The notes under the pieces were generated by a model. That model was given only the letters and a program-made list of their open reading frames with translations. It was not told where the DNA came from and made no database searches. 64,000 nucleotides of DNA, taken from NCBI GenBank assembly GCA_963762205.1, contig CAVXJZ010000003.1, positions 1 through 64,000 of the forward strand, given 5' to 3'. The DNA comes from VRUE01 sp963762205. GTDB lineage: Bacteria; Actinomycetota; Thermoleophilia; Solirubrobacterales; 70-9. Both the position numbers and the translations under genes were made by a program. Shown here piece by piece: positions 17,275-25,533 of this stretch (position 1 is the stretch's first letter; each line of letters starts with the position of its first letter).

Positions 17275-20200
17275 CGCTGGGCCCTCCGGTTCGTGTTGGC
17301 TGCTCGTGATGCGCCCGCGGAGCGGCGACAGCTCTTTGCCTTGGCCGACCGCTTGCGGGCCGTGCGCCCGAGGCGGCCCGCCTGGCGGCGCAGACGCTTC
17401 GCTCGCTTCTGCTTGCCCGCCCGGGCCGCCCTGCGGGCGGCGCGGCGCAGCCGCTTGGCGCGCACGGCGAGCTCCTTGCTTTCGAGCGCGAAGCCCTTGC
17501 AGCGGACCCGCCGGGACTCGTCGCTGTTGCCCGGTCCTTCGAACTGGGCCGAGCCCGCGCCAATCCGTTCGGGCGCGCTCGTCCCCGCCCCCTCACAGGC
17601 GCCTGCGTTGATGTCGCAGGACGGCGGTTCGATCACTTTCGCGAAGCCGCCGCCGACCCGCGCGTTGTAGAGCTTCGGCTGTCCGGGCTCTTTGTCCTGC
17701 ACGGCCAGCGCCTCAAACCCGGTGAAGAGGACATTGACGCCGTCGGAGCTCGCGTTTTCGTACCTCGACGGGTTGCTGCCGGTGCCGGCCGAGATCAGGC
17801 GGAGCTGGCCGTTGCGGAACTCATAGACGTCTTCGACTGCATTTTGGTCGGCGGGCAGCAGAGCGCTCGCCGTGTCGAAGAACACCGTCCCGTCGGTGCT
17901 CACCCAGTGGTTCCTACCACCATTGAACTGCCAGCGGAAGCCGTATTCTTCGCCGTTTTCGCTGGGATATGCGTTTACGTCATTGGCCGGCAGCGAGCCG
18001 TCGGTTGGGCAGGAGGCGCATTCGAGCGTGCCGTTGACGGCGTCGTAGACGAACATCTGGCTCGAGTCGCCGAGGGGCTGTTCGGTCAGATCCTCTTCCG
18101 AGGCGAAGGCCAGGTACGAGCCGTCCGGGCTCCCATATGAGGTCCTTTCCCCCCACTGGGGTTTCCAGTTGCCGCCGTCACCTGCACCAAGGGACCCGAT
18201 GAAGCGCAGCTTGATCGGGTCGTCGATCCCTTCCAGTTCGGCCATGTAGAGATTGCGACCCGCGGCGGAGGGCAGCTCCCCGGTCGGGCTGGGCGCGACC
18301 GGATACCGGGCATCGGAGACGAAGTAGATCCTGCTGGCATCCTGCGAGCTCCAGAGGACTCCGAGCGCCCGACCGCGGTAGCCGGGGACGATTTCGGCGG
18401 TGTTGAGGCCGTCGAAGCGCGGCGTCAGGTCGCGAACCTTGTCGTCGGCGACCGAATACGCATAGAGGTCGAGATCTCCGTTGCCTACGGCACCGGCGCT
18501 CGAGTCGGCGGTGAGCCGCGAAGCGGTGGTGAAGAAGATCCGTGACGCGTCGTCCCACGCGGCGCCGCGGTAGGTGAGGTCGAACGGCTCGCCCTGGGGC
18601 AGTTCGCCGCCGACTTCGTCCTTCACCACCTCGACCGTGGGCTCGCCGTCGGTCTGGACGTAGAGCGTATTTCCATCCTGGAAGGTGTCGCCACGCCTAG
18701 CCGCGATGAGGGCGCGTTTGCCGTCGCGGGAGAGTCCGTACGGATAGCCGTTGGGAAGAGTGGTGTACCCCGAGCCCGCGGCTCCGCTCGGCAGGCTGCC
18801 ATCCGGTCGCATGCCGATGAAGGTGACGCCGTCTCCTTTGTGCCATTTGTACAGGCGGAGGGTGTTGTTGGGGGTGGTGTCGAGGTCGCTGAGCGAACGG
18901 GTCGAGGTGAATACCGCGGTGCTCCCGTCGGGCGTCAGAGTGGATCCCACCGGAATGCTGCTGAGGCTGCCGCCGGCGTACTGCATTTGTCCGCCAGCGG
19001 TCTGAGGTGTGCCGACGGGGATGCGCGGATCCCTGGAAACCCAGGTGAATTCGCCGTCGGGTTCACGCATGTAGACGTCTTGCGCTTCGTTCTGATCGTC
19101 GGGGTCGAGGCTGACTTTGGTGATCGTCAGTATGTGCCGGGTGTCGACCGAGACTCCCGCCTGAGAGCCGCTCCTCGCTACTTCGGTGCTGCTGACCCCC
19201 CACCCGCCTTCGCCGCGGACGGAGTCATACATCCAAGTCCCGCCGATCTGATCGGCAAGTGGGGTCGGGCTGCCTGGGAGCGGTCCAATGGAGCTGAAAA
19301 CGACGTGGTTTCCATCGGGACTGATGTCCGGTTCCCCGACGGTCGGGACCTTCGGTAGGCCGCCGGTTGGGTACTGGCTGACGATCTCGTAGCCACGTTT
19401 GCCCGGCAAACCGGGTTCCTGGGCCGGGGTGGTGAAGGTCTCGTCGGGCCCCATGGTCGTGCCCGTCCCATTGGTGGCGACGATCTGGTAGTGGTAGGTC
19501 GTCCCCGGGGTGAGCCCTTCGACTTCGCCGAAGCCGACGACCGTGTCGATGCCTGCCGCCAGAGCGTCCACCGCTGTGGTGTCGCCGTAGCCCGCGGTCG
19601 TGCCCCAGTTGAAGTGGTAGCTGACCGCTTCGTTCTCGGGATTGATCGCCCCGCGCAGGTTGGCGCTATTCGTCCTCACCTGCGTGGCAACCGTGCCCTC
19701 AACCGTTGGCGCGGAGCCCGTGGTCGTGAAGGTCTTTTCATCGTTCACTTCAACCGTGGAGAACACCCGCTTGGCGACCAGGCGAACGTGGTACATCGTC
19801 CCCCCGGCAAGGTCGTGCGGGGTGTCCTCTTCGACGGCGACCGGGCTGGTGCCGTGGCCGACGCTCTGCTGGACGGGAGGCACCTGTGTCGCGTTTTCGA
19901 AGCCGTTGGCGAGGAACTCGGCGTCATCCACGTACTCGAAGCGGTACGCCGTCTCGCCGCCTTCGGGATCGACGGTGCCTGTGAACGTCGCCGAGTGGGC
20001 ATCGAAGGTGGTGATCGGGTCGAGCACCGGGACCGGCGGTCCGACTTCGTCGAGGGTGTAGACGCGGCTCCCGAAGCCGAGGCCGGAGACGCTGGCGCTC
20101 GAGGCGACGAACAGCCTGCCGCTCGAGTCGTCGAATCCGAGGCCGTTGACGCTGCTGAAGCCGGCCTCCGAACCGTGCCTGTCGTCGTCTTCGGTGGGCG

Positions 20201-22055
20201 CTGTGGTGAGGCCGGGCTGGTGTTCGGTGCCGAACTGCTGCACGGCGGTCGGCCCTTTGCTCGGGTCTCGCAGCACGAAGAGGACATCGGTGTCGGGGCC
20301 GCCTTCATCTGAATCGGGATGGACCGCGAGGCCGCCGGTAGCAGTCGCTTCGGAGTTGCTCGCGAGGAGCGCTTTCACGACTTCGGCTTTGCCCTGGGTC
20401 GGTGTCGTGACCGGGCAGACCCCTCCGCCGGTCACCGTGGTGCAGGTCATCGTCGGGACGTCCGTCTCTTCGAAAGCGCCTTCGAAGGTGACCTCTGGGG
20501 CGTAGAAGCCGCCACCCATTTTGAAGGTACCGCCGCATTTCGCTTCCAGCGCTTCGCGGATCCGTTCCTGCAGCACCACGTTGATTTCGGCGAACGTGAT
20601 TTCGTTGGTCGTCGCGCCGCCGGGGCAGGTGAGGGTGAAGGTGTCGCCTTCTTTGTAGACGCCTTCGAACCCGTTGCTGAAGGTGATTCTCTGTTTCTCG
20701 TTGACGCCGGGGACCGACGCTTCGATCGCCCCGAGGAAGCCGATGCCTTCGCCGTTCGCGCTTTCGGTGTCATAGCGCACGACCTCGCCCTGGTTTTTCG
20801 AGTTGGAGGCGTAGACGATGCCGCGGCTGTCGACGGCGATCTTGCGGGGCTGGGTGGCGTTGAACTGGGTCGTGGTGCCGAAGGATGCGGGCGAGGTGCC
20901 GTCGAGTTCGTAGGTGTTGACGCGCCTGTTCTGCGTATCCGCGAGGAAGACCTTTCCGACCGAGGCTTCGCCGTCGGCGGGGCTGACCGCGATGCCGAGG
21001 GTGCCGGTGGTGCCGGTCGAGCCGATCTGACCGGTGCCCGAGCCGGAGATCCCGGTGGTGCAGGTGTCCGCCGCGGGGCAGACCTCGTAGGTTTCGCCGA
21101 CCACGCTCGCGTCGACCCCGAAGCCGAAGGAGCGGATGAAGGTGCCGGTGGCGGTGTACTCGTTGATGCGGAAGTTGTTGCGGTCCGAGACATAGACGTT
21201 GCCGGTGTCACCATCGACGGCGACCGACTGCGGGCTGTTGAGGACGCCGTTCTTGGCGTCGTTGTTGAAGTTGGGCGCCCCACCCGCCGCGGCTCCTTTG
21301 ATGCAGTTGGCGGCGACGGTGCAGATTTCAAAGGCGCCGAAGCCCTGGATCGGGTGCGCGGTGGTCGCGCTGCCGCTCAGTTCCGAGTCGTCGGCCGTGA
21401 TCTGGCCTACGTTGGTCGCCGCGAATTTGCCCTGAAATTTGATTTCGTAGGGAGCGGTGCCGCTGACGCTGATGTTGGAGTTGCCGCCGACGACGCTGAG
21501 ATCACGAAGGGCATTCCGCACGGTTGTGGAACTGGCGTTGTAGGCGATTTCTACTGTCTGTTCACCTTCGAATTCGAGGGTGTAACTGCCGGCAGTGGCT
21601 TCGACGGTCAACGTCTGTACCTCGTTCGACGATTCTTTGAGGACGTTTGCCCCCCATGCCGAGACGAAGGTGCCCGAGGGGCTGAAGCGCTGGATGCGGT
21701 TGTTGCTGTCGTCGGCGATGTAGAACGTGCCGGCGGGAACGCCGCCTTCACCCGTGCTGTTGGCGGCGGTGTCGCGCGGATTGCTGAACTCGCCGCCGAC
21801 CGAGCCCGAGCCCGTCGAGCCTACGTATTGAATGACCTCTTTGGAGGCGAAGGCCGACGCGACGACCAGGACCAGGCCGACGAAGGCGAAGGCAGTGAGG
21901 CTTAGCAGGGCGAGCCGCCCGCGACGGTCTGAGGGCGCACCACTCCCCGCGACGCGCTGCGGGTGTGTACCCCTGGCGAAGGCTCCACGAAGGGTGCAGC
22001 CGAGGCGGGTGGCCTGGCGTGGCGTGGATTCCGGCTCCTTCGCGTGCGAACTCAC
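17271..22055 (-). CDS. Giant type A surface protein: NHL propeller, inserted beta domains, FN3, PD40 repeats, Cys-bracketed basic tail
   Basis: 1594 aa from GTG 22055, chosen because AAGGAG sits 8 bases upstream. An ATG at 22085 (MSQHEQ) overlaps a small upstream ORF and is the alternative; in-frame starts farther upstream look non-coding. One TM or signal segment at about 50-70 (LALLSLTAFAFVGLVLVV). Then NHL repeats (AVDGDTGNVYVSDRNNF) interrupted by two domains of the type FTLTCPGG-x-TT-x-EI. Two FN3-like domains (ANLRGAINPENEAVSYHF; GLTPGTTYHYQIVATN) follow, then a long PD40/TolB-like region (ISPDGNHVVFSS, LSRDGKRALIAA). The tail has Cys-x56-Cys packed with Arg/Lys/Ala. First gene of a block with separate B and A-B fusion genes downstream. 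Likely anchored to or retained in the cell wall. Confidence 0.85.
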   Translation of the reverse strand: MSSHAKEPESTPRQATRLGCTLRGAFARGTHPQRVAGSGAPSDRRGRLALLSLTAFAFVGLVLVVASAFASKEVIQYVGSTGSGSVGGEFSNPRDTAANSTGEGGVPAGTFYIADDSNNRIQRFSPSGTFVSAWGANVLKESSNEVQTLTVEATAGSYTLEFEGEQTVEIAYNASSTTVRNALRDLSVVGGNSNISVSGTAPYEIKFQGKFAATNVGQITADDSELSGSATTAHPIQGFGAFEICTVAANCIKGAAAGGAPNFNNDAKNGVLNSPQSVAVDGDTGNVYVSDRNNFRINEYTATGTFIRSFGFGVDASVVGETYEVCPAADTCTTGISGSGTGQIGSTGTTGTLGIAVSPADGEASVGKVFLADTQNRRVNTYELDGTSPASFGTTTQFNATQPRKIAVDSRGIVYASNSKNQGEVVRYDTESANGEGIGFLGAIEASVPGVNEKQRITFSNGFEGVYKEGDTFTLTCPGGATTNEITFAEINVVLQERIREALEAKCGGTFKMGGGFYAPEVTFEGAFEETDVPTMTCTTVTGGGVCPVTTPTQGKAEVVKALLASNSEATATGGLAVHPDSDEGGPDTDVLFVLRDPSKGPTAVQQFGTEHQPGLTTAPTEDDDRHGSEAGFSSVNGLGFDDSSGRLFVASSASVSGLGFGSRVYTLDEVGPPVPVLDPITTFDAHSATFTGTVDPEGGETAYRFEYVDDAEFLANGFENATQVPPVQQSVGHGTSPVAVEEDTPHDLAGGTMYHVRLVAKRVFSTVEVNDEKTFTTTGSAPTVEGTVATQVRTNSANLRGAINPENEAVSYHFNWGTTAGYGDTTAVDALAAGIDTVVGFGEVEGLTPGTTYHYQIVATNGTGTTMGPDETFTTPAQEPGLPGKRGYEIVSQYPTGGLPKVPTVGEPDISPDGNHVVFSSIGPLPGSPTPLADQIGGTWMYDSVRGEGGWGVSSTEVARSGSQAGVSVDTRHILTITKVSLDPDDQNEAQDVYMREPDGEFTWVSRDPRIPVGTPQTAGGQMQYAGGSLSSIPVGSTLTPDGSTAVFTSTRSLSDLDTTPNNTLRLYKWHKGDGVTFIGMRPDGSLPSGAAGSGYTTLPNGYPYGLSRDGKRALIAARRGDTFQDGNTLYVQTDGEPTVEVVKDEVGGELPQGEPFDLTYRGAAWDDASRIFFTTASRLTADSSAGAVGNGDLDLYAYSVADDKVRDLTPRFDGLNTAEIVPGYRGRALGVLWSSQDASRIYFVSDARYPVAPSPTGELPSAAGRNLYMAELEGIDDPIKLRFIGSLGAGDGGNWKPQWGERTSYGSPDGSYLAFASEEDLTEQPLGDSSQMFVYDAVNGTLECASCPTDGSLPANDVNAYPSENGEEYGFRWQFNGGRNHWVSTDGTVFFDTASALLPADQNAVEDVYEFRNGQLRLISAGTGSNPSRYENASSDGVNVLFTGFEALAVQDKEPGQPKLYNARVGGGFAKVIEPPSCDINAGACEGAGTSAPERIGAGSAQFEGPGNSDESRRVRCKGFALESKELAVRAKRLRRAARRAARAGKQKRAKRLRRQAGRLGRTARKRSAKAKSCRRSAGASRAANTNRRAQR

Positions 22056-22063
22056 GTAGATGT

Positions 22064-22069
22064 CTCCTT
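22064..22069 (-). promoter_or_regulatory. Ribosome binding site deciding the GTG start at 22055
   Basis: AAGGAG on the minus strand, 8 bases before GTG. Neither the ATG at 22085 nor any earlier in-frame start has a comparable site, which is why the GTG is preferred. Confidence 0.6.
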
Positions 22070-22081
22070 GCTCGTGTTGGC

Positions 22082-22165
22082 TCATCGTTCGTTGAATTTG
22101 GTGTGGGATCCACCGGCGGCGCCATCGACGTGTGGGTCCTGTGAGCCCGGCCCCTGTGCTTTCAC
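22082..22165 (-). CDS. Possible 27-residue leader peptide upstream of the giant A gene
   Basis: A GTG at 22165 is preceded by a strong GGGAGGAG and opens a 27-codon frame (starts MKAQGPGSQDP, ends HTKFNER). Its TGA overlaps the ATG at 22085 that is in frame with the giant A gene (ATGA). The spacing and Shine-Dalgarno match are good, but the peptide has no recognisable homologue. It could be a coupling or attenuation leader, or chance. Confidence 0.35.
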   Translation of the reverse strand: MKAQGPGSQDPHVDGAAGGSHTKFNER

Positions 22166-22282
22166 GTTTGTCTCCTCCCGAGCCGTCCAGCCGGTCGTAC
22201 GCGGTGTGCGGCTCGTTTCTGATTCCCTGATTTCGATGACTCCCTGCCAGCCCTCCCATTGGGCTGTGCAGTCGATAGAGAA

Positions 22283-22303
22283 GCACAATCCGGACGGATG
22301 TGC
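22283..22303. promoter_or_regulatory. Imperfect palindrome, possible regulator binding site
   Basis: Arms GCACA(A)TCCG and CGGATGTGC are inverted repeats with one extra base in the left arm and a 2-base centre. Size and symmetry fit a TetR-type operator, and a tetR gene ends 240 bases away, but the link is only positional. Confidence 0.3.
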
Positions 22304-22544
22304 AAGTCCACTTTTCTGAAGATTGGTGAGTTGCCCTAATGATCAAGAACGTTTCACTACTTGCCTGGAGTGCTCCGCACGCGTGCGGAACTCGGAGTCG
22401 GTGCGGCGAGTGCACGGGAGCACACGCGGTGTGTGGGAGAACCCGAAAACCCCTCGGTGGGATGCTGGGAACACCGCGCTACTGACAGACCGGCCAGATC
22501 GATGGGAGGTCGGCCGATCCGAGCGCGCTGAGGAGGCCGGGGGG

Positions 22545-23246
22545 CTACCCCGCCCGAGCTTCGGCCGCCAGCTCGGCAGCCCGCGCCGCCCCCACGTAGG
22601 GGCTGACGGTGAATTCGACCAGGTCGGGCAAGAGCGCCGGCAGCTTCTCCGTTTCGCCGGCGAGAATCGACCGGGTCGCGAGGGAGACGACGCCGCCGAT
22701 CAGCGAGTCCTCGGTGCTGGCGGGCAGCGAGTCGGCGTCGGCCAGCTCGGCGCGGCCGTGGGCGAGGGGCGGGACGCAGGCGAGGACGGCCTCGCGGAAG
22801 CGGATCGCGATCGTCGGGGTGGCCGAGACCGGCTCGACCAGGCAGAGGCGGGCGAGGTCTGGTTCTGAGGCGAAGAAGCCGAGGGCGGCGCGGAGGGCGG
22901 CGATCACCTGGTGGGCCCAGTCGGGCTCGTCCGCGACGGCGGCGGTGAGCATCTTCTCGAGGTGGTCGCGGACGGCCTCGAAGGCGGCGAGGAAGCAGCC
23001 CTCCTTGCCCTCGAAGTGCTCGTAGAAGTCGCGGGTGGAGACGGAGGCGAGCTTGACCACCTCGGTGATCGTGGTGGCCCGGTAGCCGCGAGCGGCGACT
23101 TCGTGGGCGACGGCGGAGAGCAGGCGCTCGCGCTGGGACTCGAGGATCTGCTCGCGGGAGAGGCCGTGGTGGCCGCCGGGCAGGGGGCCGAGCTCAGCCG
23201 GTCCCTGCTCTTTCCCTTGTGTCTCCCGTTTCCCACGCGCTGCCAC
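22545..23246 (-). CDS. TetR/AcrR family transcriptional regulator
   Basis: About 233 aa from a GTG at 23246; the start is uncertain because the frame stays open upstream. The N-terminal HTH is typical: LLSAVAHEVAARGYRATTIT, then VSTRDFYEHFEGKEGCFLAA, the recognition-helix F-Y-x-H-F-x-x-K-E signature. The C-terminal ligand-binding half is Ala/Leu-rich and ends DLVEFTVSPYVGAARAAEL, a pattern shared by the neighbouring regulators. It is followed at its 3' side by the giant A gene's control region and preceded by a second tetR on the same strand. Ligand and targets unknown; local or divergent control is usual for the family. Confidence 0.85.
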   Translation of the reverse strand: MAARGKRETQGKEQGPAELGPLPGGHHGLSREQILESQRERLLSAVAHEVAARGYRATTITEVVKLASVSTRDFYEHFEGKEGCFLAAFEAVRDHLEKMLTAAVADEPDWAHQVIAALRAALGFFASEPDLARLCLVEPVSATPTIAIRFREAVLACVPPLAHGRAELADADSLPASTEDSLIGGVVSLATRSILAGETEKLPALLPDLVEFTVSPYVGAARAAELAAEARAG

Positions 23247-23287
23247 AGCGGGCAGATTATCCGGGTGGGCCGCCGGGCTCGGTGCGG

Positions 23288-23932
23288 TCAGGCGGTGGCG
23301 AGCGGCCGGGGCGGTGGCTCGCGGGCGAGCTCGGCGGCGGCGGAGTCGGGGCCCAGGTAGGGGAGGACCGCCGCGTACATCAGGATCGGGACCAGCTCCC
23401 GCTCGGAGGGCAGCGGGCGGCCGCGGCTGGCGGCGATGTAGGCCTGGTTGAAGATCGCCCCGCCAAGGGACTCGGCGGTGGCGCGGGTCAGGGTGGGCGG
23501 CGCGGTGGGCTCGGCGCGGCCTTCGTCGATCAGCTCGACGAAGGCGTCGACCCCGGACTCGACCAGGAGGGCGGGGGGGCCGCCGGCGGCGCGGGCCTCG
23601 ACGAGGAGGAGGCGACGGCGGCGCTCGTCCGCCCAGAGATGGCGGTAGAGGGCATAGCCGCCGGCACAGAGGCGGTCGCGCCAGCGCTCGAGCCCGTTTT
23701 GGGCGGCGGCGACGGCGAGGCGGGCAGCGTCGAGCTCCACCCGGCAAGCGTGGGTGAGGCAATCGGCAAGGCTGGCGTGGTGGCGGCGGAAGGCGGTGGG
23801 GCCGACACCGGCGCGGCGGCAGAGCTGATCGACGCTGAGCCGGGCGAAGCCGCGCTCGGCGCAGAGGTCGAGGATGGCGTCGTGGAAGGGCGAGGGGGCG
23901 CAGGTCGCGGGCTCTGCGGGTGCCGTGGCCAT
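23288..23932 (-). CDS. TetR-like transcriptional regulator
   Basis: 214 aa from ATG 23932 (MATAPAEP); a TTG at 23971 is less likely. HTH region: AILDLCAERGFARLSVDQL, then RAGVGPTAFRRHHASLADCL. The usual F-Y-x-H-F is replaced by F-R-R-H-H, so it is a divergent member. The C-terminal region ends with the MYAAVLPYLGPDSAAAELA pattern also seen at the end of the TetR protein encoded at 22545-23246, which indicates recent common origin. The gap to the next tetR is 41 bases, so the two may be co-transcribed. Confidence 0.78.
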   Translation of the reverse strand: MATAPAEPATCAPSPFHDAILDLCAERGFARLSVDQLCRRAGVGPTAFRRHHASLADCLTHACRVELDAARLAVAAAQNGLERWRDRLCAGGYALYRHLWADERRRRLLLVEARAAGGPPALLVESGVDAFVELIDEGRAEPTAPPTLTRATAESLGGAIFNQAYIAASRGRPLPSERELVPILMYAAVLPYLGPDSAAAELAREPPPRPLATA

Positions 23933-24096
23933 CAGCGTGATTGCGGTGCGTTCCCCGTTCCCATGGCGCAACCCCTGCGCGACCTTCCTTCGGCAGCCGG
24001 CGAGGCCGCGGGGTTGGATGCCGATACTACTCGCGGTGGGTGGCGATTGCCACTATTGCAGCGTGCCGTGTCTCGGTGCCGGCCCGGACCCGGTGT

Positions 24097-24789
24097 TCAG
24101 ACGGCGGCCGGCTGGCGCCCGGCCTCGACGCGGGCGATCCGAGCGGCCTCGTCCTGGCCGAGGTAGGTGCGGAGTACCAACTCGATCAACTCCGGCAGGA
24201 GCTCGGGAAGGAGCTCGGCCTCGCCGACGATCAGGCGCTGGTAGGCGGACCAGAAGACCGAGCCGGCGAGGGTGTCCTCGATCGTCTCCGGCAGCCCCTC
24301 GCCGCGCGGGTTGAGCTCGCGGCCGGCGCGGAAGAGCGGGACGAGGGCCTTGGTGGCGCGCTCGTAGCGCTCGAGGATTGCGGGCCCGACGGTCGGCGCC
24401 TCGACGATCACCGCGCGGGCGATGATCGGCTCGGCGACGATCAGCTCGGTCAGGGTGCGCAGGGCGAGGGCGACCTGCTCGGGCCAGGGCAGCTGCTCGG
24501 CCTCGAGGCGCGCGAGGATCGTGCGCTCGGTGTTCTCGAAGGCGCTGTCGAAGAGGGCCTGGAAGCACTCTTCCTTGCCGGCGAAGTGCTTGTAGAAGGT
24601 CTTGTAGGAGACGTGGGCGCGCTTGACGATCAGCTCGACGGTGACGTCGGCATAGCCCCGCTTGGCGACGAGCTCGCCGATCGCGCGCAGGATGCGGCGG
24701 CGCTGGTCGGCGTGGGCGCTGGAGCGCGTGACGGCGGCGGGGGGGTCCTCCAACGTGACCCGTGAATCCCTTCCCGGTAGGGCGCGCAT
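24097..24789 (-). CDS. TetR/AcrR family transcriptional regulator
   Basis: About 230 aa. Three closely spaced in-frame ATGs (24801, 24795, 24789) are possible starts and none has a clear ribosome site. HTH: RRRILRAIGELVAKRGYADV, then AHVSYKTFYKHFAGKEECFQ, a full TetR recognition motif. The C-terminal domain contains IEDTLAGSVFWSAYQRLIVG and LPELLPELIELVLRTYLGQD, typical of actinobacterial TetR effector domains. It is divergent from the regulator pair starting at 25093, with a 300-bp AT-richer gap where an operator may lie. Confidence 0.85.
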   Translation of the reverse strand: MRALPGRDSRVTLEDPPAAVTRSSAHADQRRRILRAIGELVAKRGYADVTVELIVKRAHVSYKTFYKHFAGKEECFQALFDSAFENTERTILARLEAEQLPWPEQVALALRTLTELIVAEPIIARAVIVEAPTVGPAILERYERATKALVPLFRAGRELNPRGEGLPETIEDTLAGSVFWSAYQRLIVGEAELLPELLPELIELVLRTYLGQDEAARIARVEAGRQPAAV

Positions 24790-25092
24790 GAACATGACCA
24801 TACCGCGAGAAGCCGTCAAATGGAAGTGCGGGCTTTTCGGAAGGTGCCGAAGGGTCCGGGTTACAGGCGGCAAGTGGGCCGGGTGGCGGCGGCCATGCGT
24901 AAAAACAAACGTCTACTGACCGATATCGGCAAGCGAGGGGAGCACGGAGACCGGGCTTCGCCGGCCGATCTCGGTGTGGAGCGCGATCGCGACCCGAGGC
25001 CGGGGCGGTGGCGAGGACAAATCGGTGAAAGTCGTCGTTTGTGGAAGGCGACAGCGTGTGATTTCCTCAAGACAGTAGTACCTTTCCCGATC
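24790..25092. other. Divergent promoter region between TetR genes
   Basis: 303 bases with AT-rich patches (near 24898-24920 and 25020-25085) unlike the flanking coding DNA. ACAAACG near 24906 and CGTTTGT near 25040 form a widely spaced inverted pair that could be half-sites. An open frame on the plus strand runs through it but its composition looks non-coding. Confidence 0.4.
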
Positions 25093-25533
25093 GTGGCGGC
25101 GGGGACGGAACGCGAGGCGCTCCTCAGGCTCGCAGAGCAACTCTGCGGCGAGCTCGGCTATGCGCACCTGCAGGGCGGCGAGACCGCCGAGGCCCAGGAT
25201 CTGGCAAGCGGCGAGCGGGAGGCCATGGTCGGCATGCTCAGCCCCGAGGACGAGGAGCTGGTCAAGGAGATGAGGTTGGGCCTGGCCAGATTGGCGGCGG
25301 CGGTCGGCGCCGGGGCGCCGCCGACGGGGGCGCCGAAGAGCGCGGTGAGGGTGGCGCTCGACGGAGCCGAGCTGGTGATGCGCGGTGAGCTGATTCGCGG
25401 CAACGGAACCCAGCTCGGGGCGCTGATCCCGAGCTTCGTCTTCCTGATCACCCTGCCGATGGTCGAGCAGGACGAGGCGCTCGGCCTCTCCCAACGGACC
25501 TCGGCGCTGATCGAACAGGAGCTCGGCGGTTGA
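25093..25533 (+). CDS. TetR effector-domain-like protein lacking a DNA-binding domain
   Basis: 146 aa from GTG 25093; the in-frame ATG at 24895 would add about 66 residues that do not resemble an HTH. The C-terminal half (LDGAELVMRGELIRGN, then QLGALIPSFVFLITLP and a Q-D-E-A motif) lines up by eye with the end of the TetR protein encoded at 24097-24789 (GSVFWSAYQRLIVGE..LLPELLPELIELVL..GQDEA). No helix-turn-helix is visible. Its TGA overlaps the TTG start of the following tetR gene, so both are probably translated together. It may be a stand-alone ligand-binding or dimerisation partner, or the remnant of a full regulator. Confidence 0.5.
   Translation: MAAGTEREALLRLAEQLCGELGYAHLQGGETAEAQDLASGEREAMVGMLSPEDEELVKEMRLGLARLAAAVGAGAPPTGAPKSAVRVALDGAELVMRGELIRGNGTQLGALIPSFVFLITLPMVEQDEALGLSQRTSALIEQELGG

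Larger units (their letters stand above)
22056..22544. other. Intergenic control region between TetR gene and giant A-B block
   Basis: About 490 bases, visibly less GC-rich than its flanks. It holds the leader of the giant A gene on the minus strand, a possible 27-codon upstream ORF, an imperfect palindrome at 22283-22303 and several AT-richer patches, but no clearly consensus promoter. Downstream (minus strand) of the TetR stop at 22545 there is no clear terminator. Confidence 0.6.

Noticed and set aside
22056..22415. N-terminal extension of the giant A gene to 22415
   Set aside because: The added residues have non-coding composition and bury the membrane segment far inside the protein; better ribosome sites are at 22055 and 22165.
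24895..25092. Extended start for the HTH-less TetR-like gene at ATG 24895
   Set aside because: The extra residues do not look like an HTH, and the DNA is AT-richer and promoter-like.
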